In this document: positions 6,525-14,594 of the stretch, piece after piece | Layout of the letters: every line of letters begins with the position of its first letter | Numbering within the stretch: the first letter of the stretch is position 1 | Virus record (IMG/VR): IMGVR_UViG_3300021961_000490 | Location: 1 to 27,638 of that record | DNA length: 27,638 nucleotides | From: a virus | Direction: 5' to 3' (one strand) | Notes under the pieces: model-generated | What the model was told of the DNA's origin: nothing | The model's input: only the letters and a program-made list of their open reading frames with translations | Databases searched by the model: none | Translations under genes and position numbers: made by a program

Positions 6525-9500
6525 CTAAATGTATTTACGGTTGTCGTGAGTCTGACGCTCTACGTTACCGCCGCGTTTAAAATATTTTGGGTTTTCCGCA
6601 GTGCTGCCCTTGAGCATGTGCTCTTGGCTTTTCAGAGGACGTGTCGTGACTTTTTTGGCTAGGACCAAGGGTCCTATCTGAATCACCTGCTCTGCAGTAT
6701 TTACAGGCATTCCTGTGTTTTTGTCATAGAAGAAAGAGTGGCGATAGGGATTCATTCCAATCTGCGTCCACTCTGGGTCGTTAAGGTACTTCTCCGCCAG
6801 ACCGCGAGCCTCTTCCACGTCCATATTGCGCCACTTGCCATTCATTCTGGCAAACGGTGCCTTATCTTTTTTGCCTGTCGCTACACCAAGTGCAGCGTCT
6901 GGATTGCTATTAAACTTCACGTCATCCAGAACCGCCACCTTTCCATAGCCCATAGACTTACCGCTAACACCAGTGCCCTCGTGTACGGATACAACCCAAG
7001 TATCGTAGTTGTTATATGCAGGAATATCTAGTCGAGAGCCAACTAGGGTGCCATCGGGGATTTCTTTGTTTAAACCAATTAGCCCCTTTTCTACCTTGTT
7101 TTTATCCAGCGCATAGGCTATTTCCTCAAAAGAGGAAATCTCGGGGACTTCGGTTATTAGTTCGATAGGGCGCAGCTCTTTTACTTTCTGAGCGTAGTCC
7201 TCTATGGATATTTTTCCAGCGTCTAGGTCTCGAGCAGCTTCAGCAAGTTCAGGCGTCTGTGTTTGCCTAAAGTCGCCCTTGTTGGCATTGCGCCACGCTT
7301 CACGCTGCTCTTCGGTGATTGACTTTACAAGGTTCAGTTCTTCGCCACCTTTGGCCTTGTTGGCTGGTGTATATGGGCGATCACGCACCAGCAAAACAGA
7401 AGTGCCATGCTCATCGCTCATGTTGACAGCATCATATCCAAGCTCTTTTGCCAACCTGCCGCGCTGCCTTTGCGCCTCCCATTGGTTTTCACCAACTTCT
7501 TCTCTACCAAATATCCTTGCAAGACTTTCTGAATCAAGCTCATCTGCCCGATCTTCCGCGACCGCCTTGTACCACAAATCAAAGTCTGGGCTGTCTGGAT
7601 CAATACTGCTGTTTGTGCGAAGTATTGCAGCCTTTTGCTGCTCCCAAGGGAAATCGCTATATCCAATAAAGTCACCGCTCCTTGCTATCTTTTCAGGTGG
7701 TATGTCAAAAGAATATAGGCTCTCTCCGTGCGACGTAGCTGCGGCCTTGGAGGGACTTAAAAAGATGCCATCAAACAAGCCTTCATTTTCTTTTATCGCA
7801 CCACTCAGTTTGCCGCCGTGATAATAAGTATCCACTGCTTCCTTTCCGGCCCCAGCCATCCTTGCCTCTTGGCTCATATCAAGAACGGCGTCCAAGGAGC
7901 CTATGCCCTTGGCTTCTGGTGATAACCGATTCAGCTCGTCTGTCTGTATCCTAACGGCATCGTCATAGTCCTTGGCGTATGGCACATTCTTGGCGCCCCC
8001 AAAGTACTCTGGATCATGAACAAAGAAAACTATATCCGGCTCGCCATTGTTGTATTCTCTAAAGGTGTTTTTGTCCCAGTTAGGCGGCGCAAACTCATCG
8101 TTCCACGGCAAACGGGCAACAGGCTTAAAGCCTACACTTTCATATATCTTAGGTAGATAAGTGTTAAAAGCGTCAAGTTTTTTGCCTCCTGCCTGAACCG
8201 CAGCTTGCAACATTCCATAGCTTCCTCTAATCGGCTCGTTAGAAGAAGCAAATACCGCAACAATGTCGCCGTCTGGCTTGATTGCAAACCCGCTGCCTGA
8301 TTCTGTACGGAACAATCGAGCGTTCGCCAACTCTTCGGGAGATTTAATCTCAACCTGAGCCCCCATCGGATTGGACGCCATCGCCCGAGTCATGTCTGCA
8401 TTATATGCTGCTGCATTGGTTGCTGAATCTACCTGTCTAATTACAGGTAGAGAAAGAGACGCGCTCTGGTATTGTGTCAGAGTATTCTGATCAGGGCTAA
8501 AAGTTAGAAGCCCATCGCCGCCATCTGTGCTGAGAGTTTCTCTCGTGTAAGGCCCGGATTCTCTGCCAAGATTTCGTCCATCAGCCCCTCCCGAAACTCC
8601 TCGGGTCGATTTTGCGACGTTGATTGCATCTCTGCGGAAGGCTGTGAGGAAGTCGTTTCTTCGTTGAGAAAGGGCGCCCCTACCTTGAATATACCTGACA
8701 TCGCCTGATCTAAGGCTTCCATCGGGGTTGGCGTTCTCGAATTGTCTTGCTGCTTCATCTAATTTTCTCCTGTCTACTTCGGGCCTAGTATACCAAGGAC
8801 CACTGACAGACTCGGTAACTTTAAACCCTTGAGGTATTATATCATTCGCTGGGCTTTTTACAAATGCCTCAAATTCCTTCTGCCGTTCAGGCGTCATTCG
8901 GACAATACTGCCGTCAGACAACGGATATTCGACTATGGGGCCTTCAATAGCTTGACGGTATGTCATTCCAGAGGAAAAAGTTCCGGGCTTGCCTTCTGTA
9001 ACGCCTGCACCAATGGCTGTTCCGCTTCTAACCGCTTGAAGCGTGCTGTGTGAAACCCCTTGGTTGCCTTCAATCAACCATGTTTCCCAGTGCATCCTGC
9101 CAATAGAACCGTCTTGTGGACGACCTATCATCCTGTATGCCTGAGACACCGTGTCTCCCATGCCGTTTTCTAGCATTTCGGTCAGCATCAAGCCGCGTGG
9201 TCCTACCAGTATCTTGCTCAAGCCGCCTTTGTTTATGCCGTCATAAATGTTCTTGCCTTCATATCGACCGTCATCCCACAAATGGCGAGACTGAATTCGG
9301 TCCATAACCAGCATATCGTCTTTGCCGCCTACTAAACCTATGAAAGAAACAACCTTATTGTCTATACCGGGGTTATTTGTAAGCCGGAAAAACTGTCGTC
9401 TAAACTCCCGTCCGGTAACTTTAGGATCAGCTAAGGATTTGTGGAGCAGTGTGAGCGCTGGAGCGTTAGTGCCTTCTGCTGTTTGTGAAAGCGCGTAAAG

Positions 9501-11903
9501 CAGCTTGCCTGCTGCATTGGCATTCATTGTAACCTGTCTAGCCGGAGAGCCTTCTGGAAGGCTTTCTTTGACCATCTTCTGCCATGCAGGAAGATCGCTT
9601 TCAGTAAACTCTCCTCTGGCCGATTTGGCTATAAACGGCTGGGCCCTGTCTAAAAGATCAATGAACGCGGCTTCTTGCTGAACCGGGCCGGCACCCCTAG
9701 AAAGTATGCCCCACATAAACAACCTTCCGGTCATTTCAGGAGTAGCCACTTGGGAGTTGTATATGTTTTTTATTTGATTTACATAGCCAAAGCCCTCGTC
9801 AACAGTGGCCTTAAGCTCTGGTGTCAATCTATCCAGCTTGGCTGCAAGAAGAGAAGGATCGTTATTGTATTTAACCGCTTGGGACGGCGGCGCCGGTAAA
9901 TAATCCCCGCCAAAAGCTTCTGCTTCTGTGGCTTTCCAACTTTGTTCACTGGTCAATGCGTCAGGATGCCTCGCAATTGTGGCGTCAATGTTGGCGATCA
10001 CTGCGTCTTTGTTTTTTGGTGTAAAACTCTGAACAACAGGCGTTTCTGCTTTTTGGCCAGTTCCTTCTACCAAAAGCTCTGGAGGAAGTGCGTGACCCTT
10101 AGCGTTCTGGTCAACAACCCCTATCCTCATTGCTTCGCCGTCTACCGGAGGGACATCATCAGCCACGCGGGGCGGCGCTATTGCCTCTGTCGTAGGCGTG
10201 AGCTCCTCCAGCATCTGCTTGGCTGCACCCTTTCCGGCTTTTTCCAATGCCTGATCCGCTGCCGCCTTTGCCGCCCTCTTAGCTCCCCGTGCTCCAGCCC
10301 CTGCCAACGGCACAGTGCCTGCAGCAGACATCGTAACTACCTGACGCAAAATGCGGGCAAGCTCATGGTCCCCCGCCGCCTCTGCCTCATTGGCCAGTTG
10401 CGAATACTTCTCCGCGTCTAACGCAGAACGTACCTCGCCTACAACAGGCGTCATGTCAAGGGCAAAACCAAGTGGGTCCTCTTTGGCTCCCTCGTACATC
10501 CCCCTGCCAAGCGACGCTACATCAGAACCAAATTCACGCAGCGGCGACTCACTGGCAGCTATGTCCCTGCCATAGTTATAAACCGTGGTGGGAATCTCCT
10601 TAGCCCCACCAAGGATGTTTTGCAACATAGTATGGCTCTCGGTCCGTGGTCCTTGATCCTCGGACGGTCCCAACCGGCTCCAAGCAATGCCGCCGTCGGC
10701 ATACGAGGCCAGCGCATCCTGTGCTGGCCTAACGGACTTTTTTACAGACTCCTCCGCTAACATCCGGTCCAGCTTGGACACCGGACCACCGTCCTTAAAC
10801 GGTTGAACCCGCAGGTCCACCGGCGTCACCTTATACATGCCTGTTTCTTGGTCAATGTAAACAGGTGCAGGAGACCCGGACCCAGAACCACTGCTCGCGG
10901 CTTGAGCAGGAGCTAGCGCCTTTTGGAACTGTGGGCCTTGAGCCTGCCTGTTCTGGGCAAAAAGCTGGGACTGGGAGGGACCGTAGTAAAGGTCAGAAGC
11001 TCCTAACAAAGAACGCGGCCTGCTCGTTACAGAAGGTGGGGTCCAACTCCAGCCGGAACCCGTAGCAGAAAGCAGCTTGGCTGCGGGTGTATAGTCATAG
11101 CCAAAGCCTCCAACCGCCGTCCGTGGCGCGCTTTCTCGGAAAGCTTCATCCAATGCAGGGGCACCCTTCTGGTAGATGTCCGCGCCCCCCTGCTGTTGTG
11201 CAAAGGCGGCAGGGTCATAAACGGTTGTAGGAGTGTACTGTGTAGTACTGGGCTCATACACTGTTTGGCTCGACGGAATAGTTGGCTCGGGTGGGGTCAA
11301 CGGGAGCGTGGGTGTAGGTATGACAGGTGCAGGCTGCTGCACATTGAACAAGATGCTTGGGTCTATCCCAGTGGCAAGAAAATCTTGAAGCGTGTATCCG
11401 CGCTCGGTAGCAATTTGCTGCATTTCCGCACGCTCTTGGGGAGTAATGCCGTCCTCGGCGATTCTAGCTACATAGTCCTTAGCCTGCTGCTTCAGCACTT
11501 CCACGCCGTTCTGGCCTTCTGCTGAAATCCTCGCTGCTTCTGCAGCCAGAACAGGATTACGGAGGTAGGCGGACTCCGCTTCACTGGGCTGAATGAGTGT
11601 TTGAATATCGGGAGAGCTGGTTACAGTGAATATCTTATCTAGTACTTTCTGCCCCACGCCGGCGTTAATCAGGTCAGTGGTGCTGATCCCAGATTCCACC
11701 ATGATGTTATAGGCATCAGCGCCCGTCGGCGCGTCGGTATCTGCAAGGTATTTTTGCGCTGTGTCGCGCAACCATGCGTAATATTCTTGGATTCCCTCGT
11801 CTCCACGAGCAGCAGCACCCCGATACGCATCGGAAACTTCACCGCCATCAGCCATACGAATGGGGAGACGAGCCAACATGGCCCGCGCTGAAAGGTCTGA
11901 CAT
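6525..11903 (-). CDS. Giant polyvalent-type protein with GNAT-like and ADP-ribosyltransferase-like domains
   Basis: The 1792-residue protein lies between terL and portal. Visible parts, in order: an ADGG motif at 18-21; a helical N-terminal region (35-185); a Pro/Thr/Gln-rich linker (188-350); KDGG and ADGG motifs at 370-373 and 402-405; an Ala/Gly-rich segment (520-560); a globular unknown domain (about 625-940); a GNAT-like domain (about 1180-1300, with IYESVGFKPV at 1253-1262); an ART-like domain (about 1355-1510, with YHGG at 1361-1364, FLSPSKAA at 1381-1388 and GYDAV at 1489-1493); another conserved-looking domain (about 1600-1750); and a C-terminal FKRGGNVERQ tail. This modular layout fits polyvalent proteins, thought to be packaged in virions and delivered with DNA to counter host systems. 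AAGGGGA lies about 8 nt before ATG. Domain calls rest on motifs only. Confidence 0.8.
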   Translation of the reverse strand: MSDLSARAMLARLPIRMADGGEVSDAYRGAAARGDEGIQEYYAWLRDTAQKYLADTDAPTGADAYNIMVESGISTTDLINAGVGQKVLDKIFTVTSSPDIQTLIQPSEAESAYLRNPVLAAEAARISAEGQNGVEVLKQQAKDYVARIAEDGITPQERAEMQQIATERGYTLQDFLATGIDPSILFNVQQPAPVIPTPTLPLTPPEPTIPSSQTVYEPSTTQYTPTTVYDPAAFAQQQGGADIYQKGAPALDEAFRESAPRTAVGGFGYDYTPAAKLLSATGSGWSWTPPSVTSRPRSLLGASDLYYGPSQSQLFAQNRQAQGPQFQKALAPAQAASSGSGSGSPAPVYIDQETGMYKVTPVDLRVQPFKDGGPVSKLDRMLAEESVKKSVRPAQDALASYADGGIAWSRLGPSEDQGPRTESHTMLQNILGGAKEIPTTVYNYGRDIAASESPLREFGSDVASLGRGMYEGAKEDPLGFALDMTPVVGEVRSALDAEKYSQLANEAEAAGDHELARILRQVVTMSAAGTVPLAGAGARGAKRAAKAAADQALEKAGKGAAKQMLEELTPTTEAIAPPRVADDVPPVDGEAMRIGVVDQNAKGHALPPELLVEGTGQKAETPVVQSFTPKNKDAVIANIDATIARHPDALTSEQSWKATEAEAFGGDYLPAPPSQAVKYNNDPSLLAAKLDRLTPELKATVDEGFGYVNQIKNIYNSQVATPEMTGRLFMWGILSRGAGPVQQEAAFIDLLDRAQPFIAKSARGEFTESDLPAWQKMVKESLPEGSPARQVTMNANAAGKLLYALSQTAEGTNAPALTLLHKSLADPKVTGREFRRQFFRLTNNPGIDNKVVSFIGLVGGKDDMLVMDRIQSRHLWDDGRYEGKNIYDGINKGGLSKILVGPRGLMLTEMLENGMGDTVSQAYRMIGRPQDGSIGRMHWETWLIEGNQGVSHSTLQAVRSGTAIGAGVTEGKPGTFSSGMTYRQAIEGPIVEYPLSDGSIVRMTPERQKEFEAFVKSPANDIIPQGFKVTESVSGPWYTRPEVDRRKLDEAARQFENANPDGSLRSGDVRYIQGRGALSQRRNDFLTAFRRDAINVAKSTRGVSGGADGRNLGRESGPYTRETLSTDGGDGLLTFSPDQNTLTQYQSASLSLPVIRQVDSATNAAAYNADMTRAMASNPMGAQVEIKSPEELANARLFRTESGSGFAIKPDGDIVAVFASSNEPIRGSYGMLQAAVQAGGKKLDAFNTYLPKIYESVGFKPVARLPWNDEFAPPNWDKNTFREYNNGEPDIVFFVHDPEYFGGAKNVPYAKDYDDAVRIQTDELNRLSPEAKGIGSLDAVLDMSQEARMAGAGKEAVDTYYHGGKLSGAIKENEGLFDGIFLSPSKAAATSHGESLYSFDIPPEKIARSGDFIGYSDFPWEQQKAAILRTNSSIDPDSPDFDLWYKAVAEDRADELDSESLARIFGREEVGENQWEAQRQRGRLAKELGYDAVNMSDEHGTSVLLVRDRPYTPANKAKGGEELNLVKSITEEQREAWRNANKGDFRQTQTPELAEAARDLDAGKISIEDYAQKVKELRPIELITEVPEISSFEEIAYALDKNKVEKGLIGLNKEIPDGTLVGSRLDIPAYNNYDTWVVSVHEGTGVSGKSMGYGKVAVLDDVKFNSNPDAALGVATGKKDKAPFARMNGKWRNMDVEEARGLAEKYLNDPEWTQIGMNPYRHSFFYDKNTGMPVNTAEQVIQIGPLVLAKKVTTRPLKSQEHMLKGSTAENPKYFKRGGNVERQTHDNRKYI
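8504..8758 (-). CDS. Candidate overlapping gene nested inside the polyvalent gene
   Basis: This 84-codon frame lies entirely within codons 1049-1134 of the polyvalent gene, shifted one base. ATG 8758 is preceded by AGGAGA with 7 nt spacing, as good as any start in the window. The product is Gln/Glu/Pro-rich and mostly helical, with EALDQAMSGIF near the start and ENPGLTREKLSAQMAAMGF at the end. That tail resembles endings of small phage proteins that I recall from related genomes. Against it, the Shine-Dalgarno bases also encode RRK in the larger protein, and several other out-of-frame ORFs of similar length occur by chance. It may be a real dual-coding gene, but this is not proven. Confidence 0.5.
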   Translation of the reverse strand: MKQQDNSRTPTPMEALDQAMSGIFKVGAPFLNEETTSSQPSAEMQSTSQNRPEEFREGLMDEILAENPGLTREKLSAQMAAMGF

Positions 11904-11945
11904 AAGGGCGTCCCCTTGGTGTTAAGTACTTGTTACCATTCTACT

Positions 11946-13430
11946 TCAATAATATTCAGGCACAAGCCCATCTTTTAAAACATGTTCCTCGTCTTCGTCA
12001 TCCTTCAATGCAATAAAATTCCCTGCGCGGAACCGCATTAGCGCTTGCGTCGTACTGTCCACCATGTCGTCGTTGTCACCATTCGGGAAGGCCGCGCACT
12101 CTTCAATCAGCTCATCAGCCCAGTCCGTGTCAGGTGCCCACACCATCCCTGATTCAAGAATCGGTGCAACAGAGTTAGCCCGAGACACCTTGTCCTGCCC
12201 TGCTCGTCGGCCACCGGGAGAATACATAGTGACAGGAATGCCCACGCGTCGCAGCTCCTGTTGAAGCGTGATCCCCGTTGCCTTGGCCTCGATCAATACA
12301 TTGTCAGGATGCCAGTAGGTGTACTGCTCCTTGGCCACTCGCTTGAGTTCCGGGAAGTCCCACCGGCCTCGCCTCACGTCTACCAGTAGCAGGGCAGGGC
12401 CTCCATCCTGCGTAGGGTAGAACACGCCCCACGTGGTAATGACAGAAAAGTCCGCCGTCTCTTTTTTGGAGTAAGCTGTATCATACGATTGAATGATGTA
12501 TTCCAGTCGCGGAGTATAGTCCTTGTCCCAACGCTGCCAGTACTCTCGCTTGAGTATCGCGCCCTCGTCAGCCGTAGGACGCTGCTGGTACATGGCGTTC
12601 CACTTCTGAACGGACAGTGATGCTCGGACCGCCTTCAGCTCTTCCAGTTTCCAGAATGAAGGCCACAGCGGACGCTCGTTTTCCATGTTCTCGTTAAAGA
12701 TTGCCGGGAACTCAATTACTTCCCACTGGTCTGCGTTGTGGCTAGTTTGCGCCTTAAGCAGTCGCGCCGTCAGGTCCTTCGTCCCCCACCGCGTCATTAC
12801 AATAACCACCGCACCACCCGGCTGCAGTCGAGAGCGTGGGCCAGAGGTATACCACTCCCACGCATTGTCCAACGCCAGTTGCGACTGCGCGTCCTGCTCC
12901 GAATGCGGATCGTCGATAATCAAAAGGTCTGCACCGCGACCTGTCATCGCACCACCAACGCCCACCGCAAAGTACTCACCACCGTGGTTCGTGTCCCACC
13001 GGCCGGCTGCCTTGCTGTCAGCCTTGAGCCGTGAATCAGGAAAAACTTCCCCATATCTGTCTAACTCCATCAGGTTACGTACCTTCCGGCCAAAGCGAAC
13101 CGCCAGCTCTCCCGTGTGGGTAGCCTGAATAATCTTGGTTCGCGGGTTACGGCCCATGCAGTAGGCTGGCAGCAGATAAGACGCAAATTCTGACTTTGTA
13201 TGTCGGGGAGGCATGTTGATGATCAGACGCTTCAGGGTTCCCTTAGCTATCCGATCAAAAGCAGAGGCCATCTTTTCGTGGTGGCTAGACAAGATTGCTT
13301 CTGGCCAGACGTATTTGGCGAAGTTCAGGAATGAATCGCCAGCCTTTTCTTGAGCTTCGAGTAAAGCAAGCCGTAGTTCTAATCGAAGGCGTTCTGCTTC
13401 AACGTCCGACGGCAGTTTAGTTGGTTGCAT
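11946..13430 (-). CDS. terL: Terminase large subunit
   Basis: The 494-residue protein contains both terminase activities. The ATPase has a variant Walker A (MPPRHTKSE, 73-81), Walker B (LLIIDD, 169-174) and a TRWG coupling motif (213-216). The C-terminal RNase H-like nuclease has acidic residues in SYDTAY (D317), LIEAK (E381) and NDDMVD (D454, D455, D458). The NxPPRHxKSE form is normal for this large family. The enzyme cuts concatemeric DNA and drives it through the portal. It starts 7 bp after a small upstream gene. Unusually, the small subunit lies about 2.1 kb away, beyond an inverted cassette. Confidence 0.95.
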   Translation of the reverse strand: MQPTKLPSDVEAERLRLELRLALLEAQEKAGDSFLNFAKYVWPEAILSSHHEKMASAFDRIAKGTLKRLIINMPPRHTKSEFASYLLPAYCMGRNPRTKIIQATHTGELAVRFGRKVRNLMELDRYGEVFPDSRLKADSKAAGRWDTNHGGEYFAVGVGGAMTGRGADLLIIDDPHSEQDAQSQLALDNAWEWYTSGPRSRLQPGGAVVIVMTRWGTKDLTARLLKAQTSHNADQWEVIEFPAIFNENMENERPLWPSFWKLEELKAVRASLSVQKWNAMYQQRPTADEGAILKREYWQRWDKDYTPRLEYIIQSYDTAYSKKETADFSVITTWGVFYPTQDGGPALLLVDVRRGRWDFPELKRVAKEQYTYWHPDNVLIEAKATGITLQQELRRVGIPVTMYSPGGRRAGQDKVSRANSVAPILESGMVWAPDTDWADELIEECAAFPNGDNDDMVDSTTQALMRFRAGNFIALKDDEDEEHVLKDGLVPEYY

Positions 13431-13436
13431 GCGAGC

Positions 13437-13685
13437 CTATTCTTCTTTCTTAACAATACTAAGGACAGTGGCGTCCTTCTTGTTGTCCGCTTCGGCATAG
13501 GCCTCTAACAGGGCTATGAGTTCAATTACTTCATCTGGAGTATACCTGCCACGAGAATATTTCACTATGGCTAGTAGCAGCTCTGCTCGCGAAATCTCTG
13601 TCTCTTCCACAGTAGTCCGTTTCGTTTCAAGTTTATAAAAATTTTTGGCCAATTCAATTTTCAAACTAAAGGGGGCCTTTTTCAA
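13437..13685 (-). CDS. Small helical protein upstream of terL (probable TTG start)
   Basis: The reliable coding part is about 82 residues: a basic start (KKAPFSLKIELAKNFYK), then TEISRAELLLAIVKYSRGR and PDEVIELIALLEAYAEADNK, both amphipathic helices, and a Lys/Glu tail. No ATG exists in this frame after the GC-rich repeat region. The TTG at 13685 is the most plausible start, though its upstream GGA is weak. A GTG at 13892 would add a tail encoded by repeats, with Arg/Ala-rich low-complexity sequence. The stop is 7 bp before terL, so the two are probably co-transcribed. The gene is unrecognised; a packaging accessory role is suggested only by position. The start remains uncertain. Confidence 0.6.
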   Translation of the reverse strand: MKKAPFSLKIELAKNFYKLETKRTTVEETEISRAELLLAIVKYSRGRYTPDEVIELIALLEAYAEADNKKDATVLSIVKKEE

Positions 13686-13688
13686 GAG

Positions 13689-13704
13689 GGTTCCACGTGA
13701 AACC
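13689..13704. promoter_or_regulatory. parS-like centromere motif
   Basis: GGTTCCACGTGAAACC is a near-palindrome. Its 14-bp core, GTTCCACGTGAAAC, matches the core of the bacterial chromosomal ParB-binding site parS (consensus TGTTnCACGTGAAACA); only the outermost bases differ. It sits at the edge of the GC-rich repeat region, just upstream of the terL operon. No ParA or ParB gene is visible in the window. Confidence 0.5.
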
Positions 13705-14280
13705 CTAACCCCATTTTCGTTTTGGCCATAATTATTTGTGCAAAATCGGGCTAAAGCTGCGGCCGCCACCGAGCGGGCGCTCGATCGATGCCCGCGTCGA
13801 GCGAGCGTTCGATCGATGAACCAAATCGGCGCCAAGGGACCCGTAACCCGTTGATATGCCTCAGGTTTCCTGCGCCCCGGCCCACGGGCCACGGCCCGAG
13901 GCCCACCATTGCCGAGCGAGCGCTCGATAGACCCCGCTCAGGGCCCACGGTTCGCGGCTCGAGGGCCCTGCTATTTCCGGTAATTATTATTACCGGAAAT
14001 AGTGATTCGAGGGAAATCAAGCACTTAGCTAAAACGCGCTGCCCGGCGACCCGGCAAACACTACATGTTGTGTCTTGGACCACTAGCCGGGGGCCACGGA
14101 CCACGGCTCAGGGGCCATCAAGCGAGCGCTCGCTCGGCGCCCGCCGCGCGCGCCGGGGGCCGGCCCGGCCGCCCCTCCTTTCCCGGTTTGGCAAACAGCG
14201 ACGGACTTGGGCTCTTAAGAGAAGAGCGGAGAGGCCCAGCCAGTGCCGGGTAAAATTGTCTCGTTGAATGTAGAAAAGTA
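13705..14280. repeat. GC-rich palindrome-rich intergenic region between divergent transcripts
   Basis: No convincing gene lies here. The sequence is much richer in G+C than its neighbours and contains repeated palindromes: a 21-bp element at 13770-13790 and 13798-13818 (two mismatches apart, 28-bp period), and relatives at 13913-13930 and 14121-14137, all built on CGAGCGAGCGCTCG. It also has three stretches of the GGCCACGGnCC type (13879-13905, 13939-13968, 14088-14117), one perfect AT-rich hairpin (13971-14002) and a run of almost pure G/C (14136-14175). It separates the leftward terL operon from the rightward small-gene cassette. Possible roles are packaging site, origin or control region; none is shown directly. 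Confidence 0.75.
13971..14002. repeat. Perfect 14-bp inverted repeat
   Basis: CTATTTCCGGTAAT (13971-13984) and its exact complement ATTACCGGAAATAG (13989-14002) flank a TATT loop. The hairpin is an AT-rich island inside GC-rich repeats. No T-run follows on either strand, so it is not a standard terminator. It could be an operator or a structured origin or packaging element. Confidence 0.8.
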
Positions 14281-14291
14281 GTTGAAAGTAG

Positions 14292-14364
14292 TTGACGCCT
14301 GTATTTGGCTTGTTCATACTTCGTTGTAAGTCGGGGATTCGCCCCGCCCATACAGGAGACAGAC
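14292..14364 (+). promoter_or_regulatory. Promoter-leader module A (plus-strand cassette)
   Basis: TTGACG (14292-14297) and CATACT (14315-14320) are 17 bp apart. They are followed by TTCG, a CGGGG-ATTCG-CCCCG hairpin (14332-14346) and ATACAGGAGA with the ribosome site just before ATG 14365. The same order and much of the sequence recur in modules B, C and D on the minus strand. A GTAGTTGA repeat precedes the -35 box. Confidence 0.75.
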
Positions 14365-14565
14365 ATGCAATTATTCAGCGACACTAAAGGCTGCAAGACT
14401 TACGTGAGCCCACAAAACGCCATCAAGGCGGCCGATCCGGCTGCCTTAGAACAATTTAAGTGGGTCATGGCGGTTAATGAAGGCCGATATCACATCGTCT
14501 TCATTGGGCAGGATGCCCTTCAGCACTGCCTGCAGAAGGGCCACTTCTGCACCTACGGTTTCTAA
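14365..14565 (+). CDS. Small hypothetical protein, first gene of plus-strand cassette
   Basis: The 66-residue product begins at ATG 14365, with AGGAG 6 nt upstream in the conserved leader. It has a C-terminal half (NEGRYHIVFIGQDALQHCLQKG) that looks like a small alpha/beta fold, and three Cys residues. I do not recognise a family. It is the first of three small plus-strand genes with their own promoter and terminator, a moron-like layout. The strong promoter and leader imply high or early expression. A longer in-frame extension upstream is rejected because it would translate through the leader hairpin. Confidence 0.75.
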   Translation: MQLFSDTKGCKTYVSPQNAIKAADPAALEQFKWVMAVNEGRYHIVFIGQDALQHCLQKGHFCTYGF

Positions 14566-14578
14566 CTCTAATCAATAC

Positions 14579-14594
14579 GGCCCCTTCGGGGGCC
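14579..14594 (+). other. UUCG-tetraloop leader hairpin
   Basis: GGCCCC-TTCG-GGGGCC forms a 6-bp stem with a very stable C(UUCG)G loop, about 18 bp before the start of the next gene. There is no T-run, so it is more likely an RNA stability or translation-control hairpin than a terminator. Confidence 0.75.

Noticed and set aside
7204-7821. 205-codon plus-strand ORF
   Set aside because: It is antisense to the ART-like region of the polyvalent gene; the product is Ser-rich with no believable domain.
8132-8353. Second out-of-frame ORF in the polyvalent gene
   Set aside because: Unlike the candidate at 8504-8758, it has no ribosome site and an unlikely composition (Leu/Arg-rich with scattered Cys).
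13682-13729. 15-codon leader peptide overlapping the parS-like site
   Set aside because: ATG 13729 has no Shine-Dalgarno sequence and the peptide has no attenuator-like pattern.
13686-13892. Upstream extension of the pre-terL gene to GTG 13892
   Set aside because: The added residues come from repeat sequence and have a different composition from the rest of the protein; no ribosome site precedes the GTG.
13788-14267. 159-codon plus-strand ORF in the GC-rich island
   Set aside because: It is a translation of palindromic repeats (Arg/Pro-rich); stop-free frames are expected in such GC-rich sequence.
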